Shown here: in pieces, positions 45,560 through 57,124 of the stretch | Numbering within the stretch: position 1 is the stretch's first letter | How the letters are laid out: every line of letters starts with the position of its first letter | Assembly: GCA_020631735.1 (NCBI GenBank) | Contig: CM036225.1 | Coordinates: 68,994,662-69,058,661 of the forward strand | DNA from: Saccharum officinarum | Lineage: Eukaryota; Streptophyta; Magnoliopsida; Poales; Poaceae | Direction: 5' to 3' | Length of the DNA: 64,000 nt | Position numbers and translations under genes: made by a program | Notes under the pieces: generated by a model | Database searches by the model: none | Seen by the model: the letters and a program-made list of their open reading frames with translations, nothing else | Told to the model about the DNA's origin: nothing

Positions 45560-47812
45560 TCATTCAAATGTGATGGAGATGGGGCTTCTCACGGTGTGTT
45601 TGTCGGACACCCACCGGAGCGCGCCCTGAACCACCTTCGCGTTACCACTCTGCCCTCGCAGCACGGACACTGTGAAGCTCTGCTCCTGGTTCGCCTCCAT
45701 GAACCGCAGCGACCTCGGCTCGACGTGCACCATGCTCGACGGCAGGTCCACATAGGGGTAGTACACAGCCGGCGCCTCGCCGACGTTCCTCACCGTCCGG
45801 TGCACCACCGCCACCGGACTGGCTGTAGAGTTCGACGCCTGTGGGAACACGACCGAGATGGAGGGGTAGTTCAGCGCGTGGTCTGGGATCACCCTGATGG
45901 CCGAGCAGTCCACAGCGCGCCGCGCGATGACGGACACGTCCCGGCTCGCGTAGACGCTGCAGAGAAAGCGCACGTAGTCGTCGGGGGCGATGTCGTAGAC
46001 CAGGCCGGGGTCGACGGCCTTGACTGGATTGACGTGGCCGGCGCCCGTCGCGAAGAAGTCGGCCGGCAGATGTTGCTCGTTCACTATGGGGTTTCCGGAG
46101 CGGTCGATGGGGTCAGCTGTTGTCACAATAGCTGACTTGATCGCCGCCGGTGACCAGGACGGGTGCTTGCTCTTGATCAGTGCCGCGACGCCGGCAAGGT
46201 GCGGTGCCGACATGGACGTGCCAGATTCGAAGTTGAAGGTAGGTCCAGGATTCGCCGACGAGGATGCAGGGACCTGGAACGGCCATGCCGCGAGTACACT
46301 CACGCCGGGGCCCGTGATGTCCGGTTTCAAGATGCCGGGATTGCGCTGGCTCGGCCCGCGCGAGGAGAAGGAAGTGATGGTCGGTGCCGGCGACGTGCCG
46401 AGAACCGTGCCCTGAAAGAAGATCTGCGCCGTCGGATTCGGCGTGGAGTTGATGTACTTCTTGATGGCGACTCCGGCGGCGTAGCTGACATGCGAAGCCG
46501 GGAGGACGTGGGCGTCGGCGAGTGTGCTGTAACCGTCGGGGAACTCGTTGGCCAAGATCATGCCGATGCCTCCTGCTCGTTTCACCTCGGCACCTTTGTC
46601 AAGCCTCGCCACGCCGTTGCCACGGTCACAGAGCACGATCTTGCCCTTGACGTCGAAGCCGTCCAGCGAGCCGTTGCCGCAGAACTGCGCGTCGGCTGTC
46701 GAGCTGGCACCCGCGTAGACCAGCGGGTAGAAGACGGCCGCCGAGATTTCTGGCTGGTTCACCGACTCCCCGTCAAACGAGAGGCCGTTACCGAGACGCA
46801 CCTGGGAACCGATCAAACGGTCCACGGTGCTCGCCGCGACGGTGAGCATCCACGGCGCGTCGTTGAACAGCGTGCTGGCATTTGGACCGCTGTTGCCAGC
46901 TGAGATGCTGACGAAGACACCCTTCTCGACGGCGCCATACGTGCCAATCGCGAGGCTGTCTTGGTAGAACGGTGTGTCCGGCGAGGTATCGCCGAGAGAT
47001 ATGGAGAGAACGTCACAGCCGTCGCCCACGGCCGCGTCGACGCCGGCAAGCATCTCGGCACTGGTGCACTCGTCGCCGCACGACTTGTACATGGCGACGT
47101 GAGCGCGTGGCGCTATCCCTGAAGCGGTGCCGCGGCCCTGGCCGAGCACCTGGGCTCCATGAACGACCGCCCCCGCCGCGGTGCTCGACGTGTGCGTGCC
47201 GTGGCCGTTCTCGTCGAGCGGTGAGGGGTCGGACTCGAAAGACCGCGCACCTATCAGCTTGTTGTTGCACGCCGAGCCGTTGAAGTCGCAGCGCCCCTTC
47301 CACTTTGCCGGCGGCGGCGGCATGCCGTCGCCGCTGTACGATGGGTGGTAAGGAAAGACACCGCTGTCGATCACGCCGATGATGACGCCGTCTCCAAACC
47401 CAGAAGCAGTGTGGTTTATGGCGCTCACGCCCTCCTGTGGCACGTCCAGCCCGAGGAACCGAGGCGTGTGCGTCGTCAGCAGCTGATAAGCCACGTTCGG
47501 CTGCGCCGCGATGAAGCCTGGCGTGCGGGACAGCACGTCGAGCTCCCGCTGCGTCAGCCGGGCGGCAAAGCCGCTGGCGACGTGGTGGTAGGCGTGGACA
47601 AGCCGGCCGTCCTCCGGGAGGAACGACCTGTACCACGCCGTCCGGTCGTCTGGTATGGCGAACACGTGCTTCTCCGGCGGCTGAACGTGGACAATGAACG
47701 TGCGAAGCTCGTCGTCGCCGGTCGTTGTCAACTCGGCAACGATTGAAGTAGCAAGGAGAACACAGGGCATAAGAATGCCGAGCAAGGACAGCTTGCAGTA
47801 GAAGCTTTCCAT
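45560..47812 (-). CDS. Subtilisin-like serine protease (plant subtilase, SBT1-type), intact
   Basis: Single uninterrupted exon of 750 residues, the usual length for plant subtilases. Order: signal peptide (1 to about 26, hydrophobic LLGILMPCVLLATSIVA); I9 propeptide (about 37-115); S8 catalytic domain with Asp149 in GVIDSG, His204 in NGHGTH, oxyanion Asn307 in SAGNSGPN and Ser533 in SGTSMSAPH; a protease-associated insert (about 350-470); and a C-terminal fibronectin III-like domain (about 645-750). Predicted to be secreted to the apoplast and self-processed; substrate unknown. Absence of introns is common in SBT1-type genes. A TATA box lies 51 bases before the ATG. The paralogue at 57986-60240 has the same orientation and similar upstream sequence, so the two arose by a segmental or tandem duplication. 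Confidence 0.95.
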   Translation of the reverse strand: MESFYCKLSLLGILMPCVLLATSIVAELTTTGDDELRTFIVHVQPPEKHVFAIPDDRTAWYRSFLPEDGRLVHAYHHVASGFAARLTQRELDVLSRTPGFIAAQPNVAYQLLTTHTPRFLGLDVPQEGVSAINHTASGFGDGVIIGVIDSGVFPYHPSYSGDGMPPPPAKWKGRCDFNGSACNNKLIGARSFESDPSPLDENGHGTHTSSTAAGAVVHGAQVLGQGRGTASGIAPRAHVAMYKSCGDECTSAEMLAGVDAAVGDGCDVLSISLGDTSPDTPFYQDSLAIGTYGAVEKGVFVSISAGNSGPNASTLFNDAPWMLTVAASTVDRLIGSQVRLGNGLSFDGESVNQPEISAAVFYPLVYAGASSTADAQFCGNGSLDGFDVKGKIVLCDRGNGVARLDKGAEVKRAGGIGMILANEFPDGYSTLADAHVLPASHVSYAAGVAIKKYINSTPNPTAQIFFQGTVLGTSPAPTITSFSSRGPSQRNPGILKPDITGPGVSVLAAWPFQVPASSSANPGPTFNFESGTSMSAPHLAGVAALIKSKHPSWSPAAIKSAIVTTADPIDRSGNPIVNEQHLPADFFATGAGHVNPVKAVDPGLVYDIAPDDYVRFLCSVYASRDVSVIARRAVDCSAIRVIPDHALNYPSISVVFPQASNSTASPVAVVHRTVRNVGEAPAVYYPYVDLPSSMVHVEPRSLRFMEANQEQSFTVSVLRGQSGNAKVVQGALRWVSDKHTVRSPISITFE

Positions 47813-47862
47813 TGCTGCGGGCTTGCTCTAATGTAGTTTGCCTGTGCATCCATGCATGGGGT

Positions 47863-47872
47863 CCTTTTATAC
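47863..47872 (-). promoter_or_regulatory. TATA box of the intact subtilase
   Basis: The minus strand reads GTATAAAAGG about 50 bases before the ATG. A matching GTATAAAA precedes the paralogue at 60301-60308, so the promoter core was duplicated with the gene. Confidence 0.75.
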
Positions 47873-48959
47873 AAGACAAGATCAGCATGCGTGTATTCAC
47901 TACCTCATTGTTAGAGAAGGCTGGCTTTTTCGATCACCGTTAGTGTCTGCAAATTGATTAAAGCCGTACAAGGCCGGCGATTTTTGTTGGGAGAAGCAGA
48001 AGCGAGTACTTGGAAGGAACCGTGAGGATATTAGGAAATGTTTGCAAGGACGGCAAGACTGTGTCTACGATATGGACATGGAACCTTGCGTCGTACAGCT
48101 GCCTGTGTGATTCGATGCTGCTCAGCTTGGAAGCTTTGCAAGATGACAACAGGAAATCTCGAGGACAAGAGTACGGTTCTTGATCAGTATGCACCACTTT
48201 CTTTTACTAGTATGAGAAATTGAGAATTGCTACCCAACGTTCGGTTGTTTTGCCGCTCCCCAACAACCGGTTTTTCTTACCGTTGGATCACCATCGTGCG
48301 GAGGGCGCCGCCGCCGGGGCGGGGAAGGAGAGGGGGGCTGGGAAGGCCACTGCACCGTCCGGCCTATGCGGCTCACGGAAGGGATGGAAAGGGAAGGGAA
48401 GGGATAAGGAGGGGGAGGATGGGTCTCACCATAATTTGTGAACAATTTATATTTTTTTTTCTGAAATTTGTGAGTAATTTGACATATATTTCTCTTATAT
48501 TTGCAATCCATAGAAACAATTTGTAATTTTTTCTGAAAAAATTAGCATATATTTCTCTGAGATCTGCAATCCGTAGAAACAGAAGTTGTGTTATCCTTAA
48601 ATTACATCACTCTGTCCAATAAATTACACTGAAGAATCATTGTTAATATAGTAATAAGACAATGTAAATATAGCTAAAAGTTAGTGTAAATACATTGGCA
48701 AAAATCAGTTGTTAGGAGCTTCCAAAACATTTAGTTGCCAGGTGGACAAATCCAGTAGTATATATCTCTACCTATATACAAAGATACATATACATATGGA
48801 CCTTTTCCAATTCATAGGCGACATGGACATCGCACCAGGTTTCGTCCAAGTTGTTAGGCAATCGTACCTTTTATGTATTTTTTATAAAGACAGAGGTGAA
48901 TAGATTTCAATATGTTGTATCTTTGACATCGGGCCATAAGGGCCAAATTTCAATATATA
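47873..48959. other. Upstream region of the intact subtilase and intergenic sequence
   Basis: Up to about 48180 the sequence shares patches with 60300-60540 (TGTTAGAG, TTTGCAAATTGA, GGCCGGCGATTTT, AAGGACGGCAAGACTG), the duplicated promoter. Beyond that lie a GC-rich patch with GGGAAGG repeats (48290-48430) and AT-rich sequence, with no gene recognised. Confidence 0.55.
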
Positions 48960-49284
48960 CTAGTGTCAGGGCGCGCGATTTCGCGCGCCCGTGCAGGAAA
49001 AAGTGTGGGTGTTGCGAACCCTGCTATGAAGCAGCTAGATAATATGAGATAGTGCCGCTCTAAATACAAACATAATATTCATATATGACATGGACCTTAC
49101 ATAGTCGTGACACAGTAAAAAATCAAACATAACCAAGTAATTCAGTCCAGGAACTGACCATTAAGTTTGCAAAAGTAAGCAAAACAAAATTGTAAAGTAA
49201 ATGGTTAATAATTAAAACCTTGGAGCTCCATGTCCGGCATCTCCTCTTGCTACGGTGCACTAATCGAACTGAGTTTGAAGGCAT

Positions 49285-49365
49285 AGCACCAGAAGCCATG
49301 GACGCTTAGTATTCGTATTAGCACCAGAAGCCATGGAAGCTTAGTATTCGTAGTAGCACCTTCTA
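49285..49365. repeat. Short tandem duplication inside the Helitron
   Basis: A unit beginning TAGCACCAGAAGCCATGGA and continuing through GCTTAGTATTCGTA occurs twice with two base changes. Confidence 0.85.
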
Positions 49366-50724
49366 GAAATAAGTAGACCTACCAAGGGTTTCTATTAGCC
49401 TTGGAAACAAACACTTGTTATCATAATCCATTTCGTCCAGACTTACCAAGGGTTCTTGTTTTTGAGAGACACAAATCATTATTCCTTGAGTATGGATCAC
49501 TTAACTGTAGACCTGAATGGTTGCATATGACAAACAATGAGCCCAAGGTTTTACTGTCATATAAATCTATTTTACTAGGATTTAACAAAGGGAGTATATA
49601 ATTCATTGTAAATATGCATCCCTTGAAAGAGTAGCAAAACAATCCATTGCTGGCTGGATTTGAAAATAATGTCATATGCATAAATATTTGAGCTAGCTCA
49701 GATAAGGAAGTATTAGGAATCTTTGAATTGAATAAGAGTATTAAGTAACTTTGAAGGAACTTTCACATGTCATGAAACATTAAATGGCAATATCGAATGG
49801 CTGTATTATACGAAAATTCCAGCCGCATGGAAAAATATATTGGATTTGATCGTTTTATTTCATACCTGAAATAGGAAAATAGATGTTAGCCAACGCATTA
49901 TATTTGCTAAACCAATAATAATCATGTGTGCATGATAGAGCAATGCATATATAGGTAGCAATCAAAAAATAGGTCACTAATGTAGTAGTTAGCTAATAAT
50001 GACATAAATTAGGAAGGGGATGTCGCGGTACCTCAAACATATAGTTAGCTTGTATAGATTGAGCACATATGAGGCTGGGCCCTGTAAGTCATACTAAGAA
50101 GAGGGGCTGCAAGCCACTGTTGCCATGCAACCAAATACCCTCACCCGGCACATATGGCATATATTAAATAAAATTAGAAATTGAATAATTTCAATAAATT
50201 ATATCTACACTTCCCAAACAATATAGAGGAAGATAAAAAAATTGGTCCATGCTTAGTATAAAATTGAGGCAATATGTCACAAACTAAGATTTAGTAAAAA
50301 AATGCGAAGCACGATAAATAGCAGTTTCATGCCATGTATATTAGTGTGTACCTGTTTGAGCTAATTTGGAAAAATACTAAAATCGGATGTTTGGAGCTAT
50401 TTATTGGCCCTGGAAACAGTATATTTCTTTCAGTTTTGAACCTTTTCGAACACCAAGCACCACAAAAAATCAGAAGGTGAAGGTACCAATGTTAATGGGC
50501 AGATCGGAAAGTAAAATACATATTTTTGTGTTAAAAGTGCAAAACAGACTATATTACCAAATGTTAATTGGTACATCCTAAAATATGTTACCTTTCAAGT
50601 TAACAAATGATATCCCAAGCATTTGTGAATGTTGAAGAGAACATTAGCACTCAGTACAGGGGAAAAAATCTCCTGAAAGATTATTAGAGATCAATATAAT
50701 CAAATCGGGTTTAGAATGATTTAC

Positions 50725-50807
50725 CGCCAGCTGCCTCCAGATAGACATCTCTGTAGCACCATGAAGCCCTGCATTATCGATTTCAGCGTTGAGATCTACC
50801 AGACATG
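50725..50807 (-). pseudogene. Candidate captured exon inside the Helitron
   Basis: An 83-base segment on the minus strand is bounded by a consensus acceptor (TTTTTACAG) and a GTAAAT donor. It stays open for 27 codons with ordinary protein character (CLVDLNAEIDNAGLHGATEM onward). I do not recognise the parent gene. It is interpreted as a gene fragment carried by the Helitron. Confidence 0.45.
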
Positions 50808-51983
50808 CTGTAAAAATCTGAGGTCTGGCCAGTAAGTGTCTTAGCTGGTGGGCACCTCAAAAGACACCAATAGGAAAACAATGATTTGAATCATTGTAAA
50901 GAGAGTAAAGCATTAATAAAATATCAAGAATATAGCATCCATGTTTACCTAGATTTGGACAATAGGAGGGTAAAGTGGAGGTAATTTTCATAAGGCCTGC
51001 ACTGTTTGTAGCTAAAAGCACTGGATAAACTGCTAAAGTGATATAGTATAGAGCATGTGTATTGCAACAAAACTAATCTCTATTTTTGCCCTGGTGTGCC
51101 ATGTAACACAGGATGCAATTTTTACGGGCACGGAAAGGTACAGGTAACAAATCAGATTTAGTAGAATAACAAATGGATGTAGTTGTCTATAGTTGTTTAC
51201 CGTTAAAATGTGGCGAAATCAAATTTAGTAGGATAACAAATGAACATGAAAAAACGGAGTACTAAAATATTATTTTATTGCAAAGAAAAGGTAAAACACA
51301 ACATGGTCTGCTCACTGGTATCCAAATTTTAGCAAATAGTGTCTGCCATGCTGAGGGTAAAAATATCTTGAATCCTAATTTTAGTAGTCTGGTCTGCTCA
51401 CTGGTAGGCAAATCCAAGAAGGTAAACAGTGTTCGAATGTGCATTGCTGGCTACAGAAAGGAGTTCATAATTAAAGGAGATAAAAATACCTTGGTTCGGT
51501 GGTTGCCTAAGAGAAGGCTAAAAATCAATATATATTGTCAAATCACATCTGCAAAAAAGAGGGTAGATGGATATACAAAAGTACAGGTCATTTGGCATGA
51601 AGGAGAGACTAATGCTTTGCTAGCTCGACAGACCTCCATACGGAACAAAGGGATCTATATTTTCATTATTAGATGACAACCAAAACATGGACATATATTA
51701 TTGGCTAGGTATTCAGACGCACGATTCATAGGAAACATCATCCTGTGGTGGAAAGACCATCGAAGAATGCTAGCAGGATAAGACCAATATGAACAAAAGG
51801 TTAGGATATGAAGTCCATCCCTGGTGCTGGCGTGGGAAGGGGAGGAGCAAGAAGGGAGAGAGGCCATCACCTGGTTCCGGTCGCACCGGTGGGCTGGCAC
51901 ACGGTAGCGCCTGGCCTGCGGTGCTGGGCCTGCCTACGCCAGGATCCGCGTCGGAGGCGTCGCGCACGCGTACGGCGGGGCTG

Positions 51984-52361
51984 CTAGGCCTCACCGGGGG
52001 GTTGCCGTGCCGGGGCTTCCGCTGCCCTCGCGGGGGGCCGCCGCGCCAAGCAGCGGCCGTAGCGGACTGCCGAGGCACCGCCGGTGAGGGACGGCACGCT
52101 GGCCGCCACCGGCAGCCGCTGCGCCGCGATGGGCTGTGCCAAGGGTGCCGCTGCCTTAGGGGATCCCATGGGGTCCGCCGGCGATGCCGTTGGGCGGGGC
52201 GTGGGCGAAACCCTAGGGTATGGGTGGCGTCGGAAGGGAAAGCTCGGGAAACGTTGGAGGGAAGGGAAGAGAGGAGGAGGAGGAGGAGGTGGTGGTGGAG
52301 GAGGAGGAGGCGGAGGACGGCAGCGGCGCGCCGCTGACGCCGTCACTGTCGGCGTCGGCAT
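51984..52361 (-). pseudogene. Captured gene 5' end inside the Helitron (Pro-rich first exon)
   Basis: A minus-strand frame opens at ATG 52361 after a CT-rich leader with CAAATATATACGG (TATA-like) near 52455. It encodes a low-complexity Pro/Ala/Arg-rich N-terminus with a run of about 15 Pro, of transit-peptide style, with no recognisable domain. This looks like the promoter, leader and first exon of a host gene carried by the Helitron. The parent gene is unknown. Confidence 0.4.
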
Positions 52362-52874
52362 CGAGCGGCGGAGTCGGGGGGGAGAGGAAAGGTGGAGGCC
52401 GATTTTTTTTTGCTGGAAGAATCGCGAAGGTGAAGGTGAATCAGAAGGCCGTATATATTTGGTGGGTCGTTTCCGGAGCAGAAGCCACACAAGACCGAGA
52501 GAAATAGAGCGAAAACCGACGGAAGCGGAGGAGGAGCAACAGAAGCCGATCCCGGTAGAATCCGATCCAACAAATGCGGGGCACACGATGGTAGATCAGA
52601 CGGTCAGGAAGATTTGGGACGACGTGGCGGGGGGCTCCTGCGGAGGAGCAGGCCAGCCTTGTTGGTCTAAATACAGGTGGGGGACCCCCAGGTTGACTTC
52701 ATCCAAAAAAAAGTTATTAAAAAATAGATCTAAAGATTATTATTGATGGCAATTATCAGGGTCTTTTAAATTAAAGGCAAGATGTTTCTAGGATTCATAT
52801 TTTTAGTAGTGTGTCTTGTGAGGATGAATATTAAGGCTCTGTTGAAGCCTCTAAGTAGTAATAATTGTATAAGA

Positions 52875-53115
52875 TAAGATTAACATATCTATATTCCTTA
52901 TAACGCAAAACTCTACTGCAAGGTTCATCTTATCGGATAGCGATCTATGTCATTAACTAGTAATCTATAAACCATCCAATTCATATTGCCGTCTAAATAC
53001 GTCTGTCCATCGATAGCTATTCGTCATCTTCCATCCCAATAACAATATTAATAGAAAACCAACTAGGTCGATAGCCATTCGTCATCTCTTCCATCCCAAT
53101 AACAATATTAATTGA
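52875..53115. repeat. Intergenic sequence with a tandem duplication of about 65 bases
   Basis: CGATAGC.ATTCGTCATCT, TCCATCCCAATAACAATATT and AAT occur twice at about 53014 and 53072, with a few changes. Confidence 0.8.
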
Positions 53116-54540
53116 TGTCACACATGATTTTAATGACAAAATCAGATGTAGAAGGCTATGTGTGCTCAGAAATTAGTCACACATATAAGACGACAAATTA
53201 CAATAGTATAAAGAGACAATGCTTTATTATATAACGAACAACAATATTACATAGAGACAAGATATTTATCAGAGTAGCGAAAACATAAATTCTAATCGGC
53301 CTCCAAACACTACAGGAACGGTTGACTTGGGGTACATACGCCTAGCACTCCTCAAAAACTTTAACCAAGCTCCATCTTCTATTATCCATCCGGGTTTTTT
53401 GTCCAATGTTTTGAATATAAAGCAAGCGTAAGTACATATCATACTCAACAAATATAACATGGGGTTCATGAGGCTCAAAAGGTTGACACTAGTTTACTGC
53501 GATTAACTTTTAGTGAATCATAATTTTAGCAATTTAGTAGCAACAATTTTAGCATAAGCCCATATAAACACATGATCATGTAAACAAGAATAATGTAGAG
53601 CAACAAACAATAAGTATAAGTGATCATCTATTGCATAAGGTGTCCAAGGTCACTTGTGACCGTGAGCCCTATTATAACAGTTTTACACTCTGCAGAGGTT
53701 GTACACTTTCACCATGAGCTGTGATTTACCCTTTCGCCCAAGGCAGCCAACCTCTTAACCCACTTCCAAGGAAGGTCGGTACGGTTCACTATGAAGTCTT
53801 TTAAAGGTCCATTTAACAAGTTAGTGGCTGCTAGGTTTTCTGGCAAGCAGATATAGTGCCCCCTTTCGATATGGCACGCGCGCATGAGCATACATAGGAA
53901 TAGAAGCCATACTACACCCATCGTGTCAAGCCCCTTTTGCACCTTTCGGTAACCACTAATAAGCTAGAAAAGATCCTCATACTTACTAAAGCAAGAGTCA
54001 TATAGCAATCATAGTTGCACTGTAAGTATCGGATGATCACTTACAGATAAGTCCTTAAGGAGAGGAATCTTGAGCACCACAATAATTATGCTCTAGTCCC
54101 CTTGTTCCTTGTTGCTAAAAATCATCTTTTAGTGTTTATTGCGTATTCCATTGGTTAAGTTACAAGATCATGGTATTTAATTGAGCACTAGCGCCTCGCA
54201 AAAAAAATTGAGCACTAAATGCATAAACCTATAGGTGAGAAGGTACAAGTACAAAGCTAGGAAATTCTTAGTGGTAATCGAGGTAGACACATGCAATATA
54301 ATTTAAATAGTTAACGATGAATAGGTAACCAGGATGATCCCATATTATACTTGCCTTTTACACTTGCTTTCCACTCAAGGCAACTTCTCATAGAAATTCT
54401 ACAGTCTCCTCTTTTGCAACTTCCAGACTTCGATGCTTACGTACGATTCTCTTCTACTCACAACAAATACCAAGCATTAAAAAGACATACTATAACGGTT
54501 ACTAACATGTAGACCTCATTTCTACGATCACGTGAGTGAA
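53116..54540. mobile_element. LTR-like retroelement fragment
   Basis: The block begins near TGTCACACATGATTTTAATG. It contains a stretch (CAAGGTCACTTGTGACCGTG, TTTTACACTCTGCAGAGG, TTGTACACTTTCACCATGAG) that I associate with LTRs of grass Ty3/gypsy elements. Minus-strand ORFs at 53269-53478 and 53709-53942 are not recognised. No primer-binding site or second LTR was found; ends are approximate. Confidence 0.4.
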
Positions 54541-55560
54541 AAAAAACCAACAAAAATGGAGCTACAATTAAAAAGATGTGAGATTTTGAAGTTTTAGGGT
54601 CAATTTTGTAAATAAAAGGATTTATTTGTAATTATTTTCCAAAACTAGGGACCAAAATGCAAATTTTTTGGTCCACACAATTATTTTGTAAATTCTAAAA
54701 GGTTCATTGGCAAAAATGCCATTTAGAGAACTATTTTATTAAATAAAACACATTTTTAAAACAAACTAAACTCATTTTCATTTCTGGTTGGTCTAATACA
54801 GAATTAAGGGTAGACATCAGGGGCTAGCTCGAAAGATTGCACATACTCAGAGAACAGCTACTTGATTCTAGAAAAGGCAGGGGGTAGATGGTAAAAAGCT
54901 GGTGACTAGAGTTTGACCTATTGATGTGGAGGTTGACTAGACACGCGGCGAGCGGTGATTGGTCGGAGATGATGACGTGGCCTCCACTTTGACTCGACGT
55001 TGACTCCGGTCAAGGGAAGATCCTGGCCATGGGTTTCAGATTCAACGGCTGGAAGGCGGCACCCTTGCCAGCTCGTAGTGCATGGAGCGAAACAGGCTCC
55101 CAACAGCAGCAACCTCGCCGCAGTCGGCGGAGACACGGGCTCCGATGCCCGAAGGTTGACGGCGAGTGCAGAAGGCACAGAGGAGGACACGACAAGTCTC
55201 TGATGGAGGTTTTGTTGGTGGGGAGGCAGCGGAGAAGAGGATAATTAGGTCAGCGCAAGTGGCTTGCTGCCATGGCGGCTTGCGGTGGAGCTCGAGAACG
55301 GCGGTGCGGGCACGAGATTGATATGGTGTGGAGTAGCCAGGTCGACTCGGGGTCTCATGGTGATGCCATCTAAGGAGAAAAGAGGGTACGTGGTGGCTAG
55401 AACAGTTAGGTTGAGAGAGCTCGGTCGTGAACTTGTCAATGGCGGTACTGGCAGCGGCGGGTGTGGGTGTTGGAGAGAGGGATAGGGCTCGAGGAGGGGC
55501 AGGGTGGATGCGGCATGCTTGTGCGGTGCCAAGGCCATGCTTATACATGGACGGCAGCAG
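54541..55560. other. Repeat-like region, AT-rich then GC-rich
   Basis: The AT-rich part (54541-54880) is followed by a GC-rich stretch with TTGACTCGACGTTGACTCCG and GGCGG repeats. Such composition is common in non-coding internal regions of large retroelements. Several overlapping ORFs exist on both strands and none looks like protein. Confidence 0.35.
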
Positions 55561-55599
55561 CTCGTCTTTATAAATGGACAGCAGCCCCAATTTTTTTTA

Positions 55600-55800
55600 A
55601 GAATGCTACAACATTTGGATGGACTTCCCGATGGCTACACTTGAGCATTGTGATAGAGAAGCGAACCAAGTTGCTCATGAATTAGCTCAGCAAGCTTTTG
55701 TTTCTAAAGCTATTTGTAGCCATCGGGAAGTCCATTTTTCCAATGGACTTCCCGATGGACTTCCCGATGGCTACACTTGAACATTGTTACATCATTTGAT
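55600..55800. repeat. Direct and inverted copies of a 20-base word around a retroelement RNase H scrap
   Basis: GGACTTCCCGATGGCTACA occurs at about 55621 and again near 55755, with a partial copy just before. Its complement TGTAGCCATCGGGAAGTCC lies between at about 55717. The enclosed frame contains EANQVAHELAQQAF, typical of the end of plant LINE or retroelement RNase H. This is a small fold-back rearrangement. Confidence 0.7.
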
Positions 55801-55964
55801 CGCTACATGTAGTGCCACCCATCATCTGGGTATTTTCATGACTCAATGGAGAACGAGAAAATGCTTCAAACATGAAACTCTACGAGAAAAAAGAAACTAT
55901 ATATGCCCTTCTTTGTTGGCTAACTATTTCTCAAAATTTTCCAAAAAACATGCTCCCTGATTAA

Positions 55965-57119
55965 TGAAGGTGGGCACACTTAGCGGCCGCCTCCATAAAT
56001 AGTTAGTGGGCTTCTAGGAAAATGCCCGCTCCTAAAAATCATCTACGAAGATGGCCGTCTTAAGGCAATAGTCTCTAAAAATCATAGAGACGGACGCCTT
56101 AGGACACCTGTCTTTATAAATCGATTTTCATGTCTCTGAAAATCGCTACTTTTGGAGATGGGCATCCTAAGGGGACAACCTCCAAAAATCGATCTTTAGA
56201 TGTAGACGTCTTAACATATCTGTCTCTATAAATATTTGTATGAAAATAATTCATAACTTTTTATATGAACTTGGATAAAGACAAATTTTATATAAAAATG
56301 TAGCTTTCAATGCAGTCTGCAATTTTGTAGTTGAAAAGTTTTTTATTTGAAATTTTTTTAGAGTCCCAAAATATTGTTTTATATCCACAGATTTTGAAAT
56401 TTAAAATTTTCAAACAACACCGGAGGTTGACATGGTCTGTACCCAAAGCTGTAGTTCTCAATATAATGTACAACTTTGTAGTAAAAATGTTTTTCGGTTT
56501 GAAGTAATTTAGAGTCCCAAATATGTGTTGCAAGTTCATAGCTTTTGAAATTCAAATTTTAGAATTTCTAAACGACCTTGTATTTTCACATAGTTAATAC
56601 CAACGGTATTGGCTGACCTGGGAGTTTTTTATTTGAAGTTATTTAGTGTCTCAAATATTATTTTTTTTTAAATTCACATATTTTAGATTCAAAATTTTCA
56701 ATATTTCACTCGAATGGAGGCACATCCTATATCAAAATTGCAGTACTTGACAAGATTTGAACTTTTTTCATTTATGTTTATTTAGTAGCCAAAATGTTCA
56801 ATATATGATTACAAAATATTATATAAAAAGACAACATCTTGTATATAGTTCCAAATGGGTGTGTGGTGTAGTAGTAGAGATGTGTTTTTATTGAACACTA
56901 GGTCGCAGTACAATTCCTATAAGACAAAGACACAAATTTTTTTTGTCTTTTGGGTTTTCTGAAAACCATTTAAAGAGGTGTCTCTTGCTAATCGATTTAT
57001 AGAGATGGTCATGCACCCGCCTCGGAAAATGGCTGTGGCCATCCCCATAAATATAAAATAACCACCTCTAAAAAGGTAAATATAAAATTATCACCTCTAA
57101 AAAATTTACAGTAGTAGTG
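55965..57119 (-). mobile_element. Terminal part of a CACTA (En/Spm-type) transposon
   Basis: Read on the minus strand from 57119 it begins CACTACTACTGTAAATTTTT and continues with subterminal repeats of CCTCTAAAA/TTTTTAGAGG. A distal block (55965-56230) carries many variants of CTCTAAAAATC, GAGACGG and CTTAGG. The middle AT-rich part has the CTTTTTATATGAACTTGGAT-type sequence common in CACTA 3' regions. The opposite CACTA end was not found, so this is a fragment. Confidence 0.6.
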
Positions 57120-57124
57120 TATGA

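Larger units (their letters stand above)
48960..52874 (-). mobile_element. Non-autonomous Helitron
   Basis: On the minus strand the 3' end is a perfect 10-bp-stem hairpin (GGGCGCGCGA, loop AA, TCGCGCGCCC) followed by TGACA and CTAG at 48963-48960, with T next to it. This is the diagnostic Helitron terminus and target site. A good 5' end, TCTTATACAATTATTACT preceded by A, lies at 52874. The element would be 3.9 kb. No Rep/helicase is encoded; gene-like pieces are carried instead. The 3' end is strong, the 5' end moderate. Confidence 0.7.

Noticed and set aside
46163..46903. 246-residue plus-strand ORF over the intact subtilase (and similar ones over the broken copy)
   Set aside because: Antisense shadow of the highly GC3-rich subtilase exon; low-complexity composition and no domain.
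53308..57119. A full CACTA element from CACTACAGGAACGG at 53308 to 57119
   Set aside because: The two candidate ends differ after the first six bases and the left region looks LTR-like, so only the right terminus is called.
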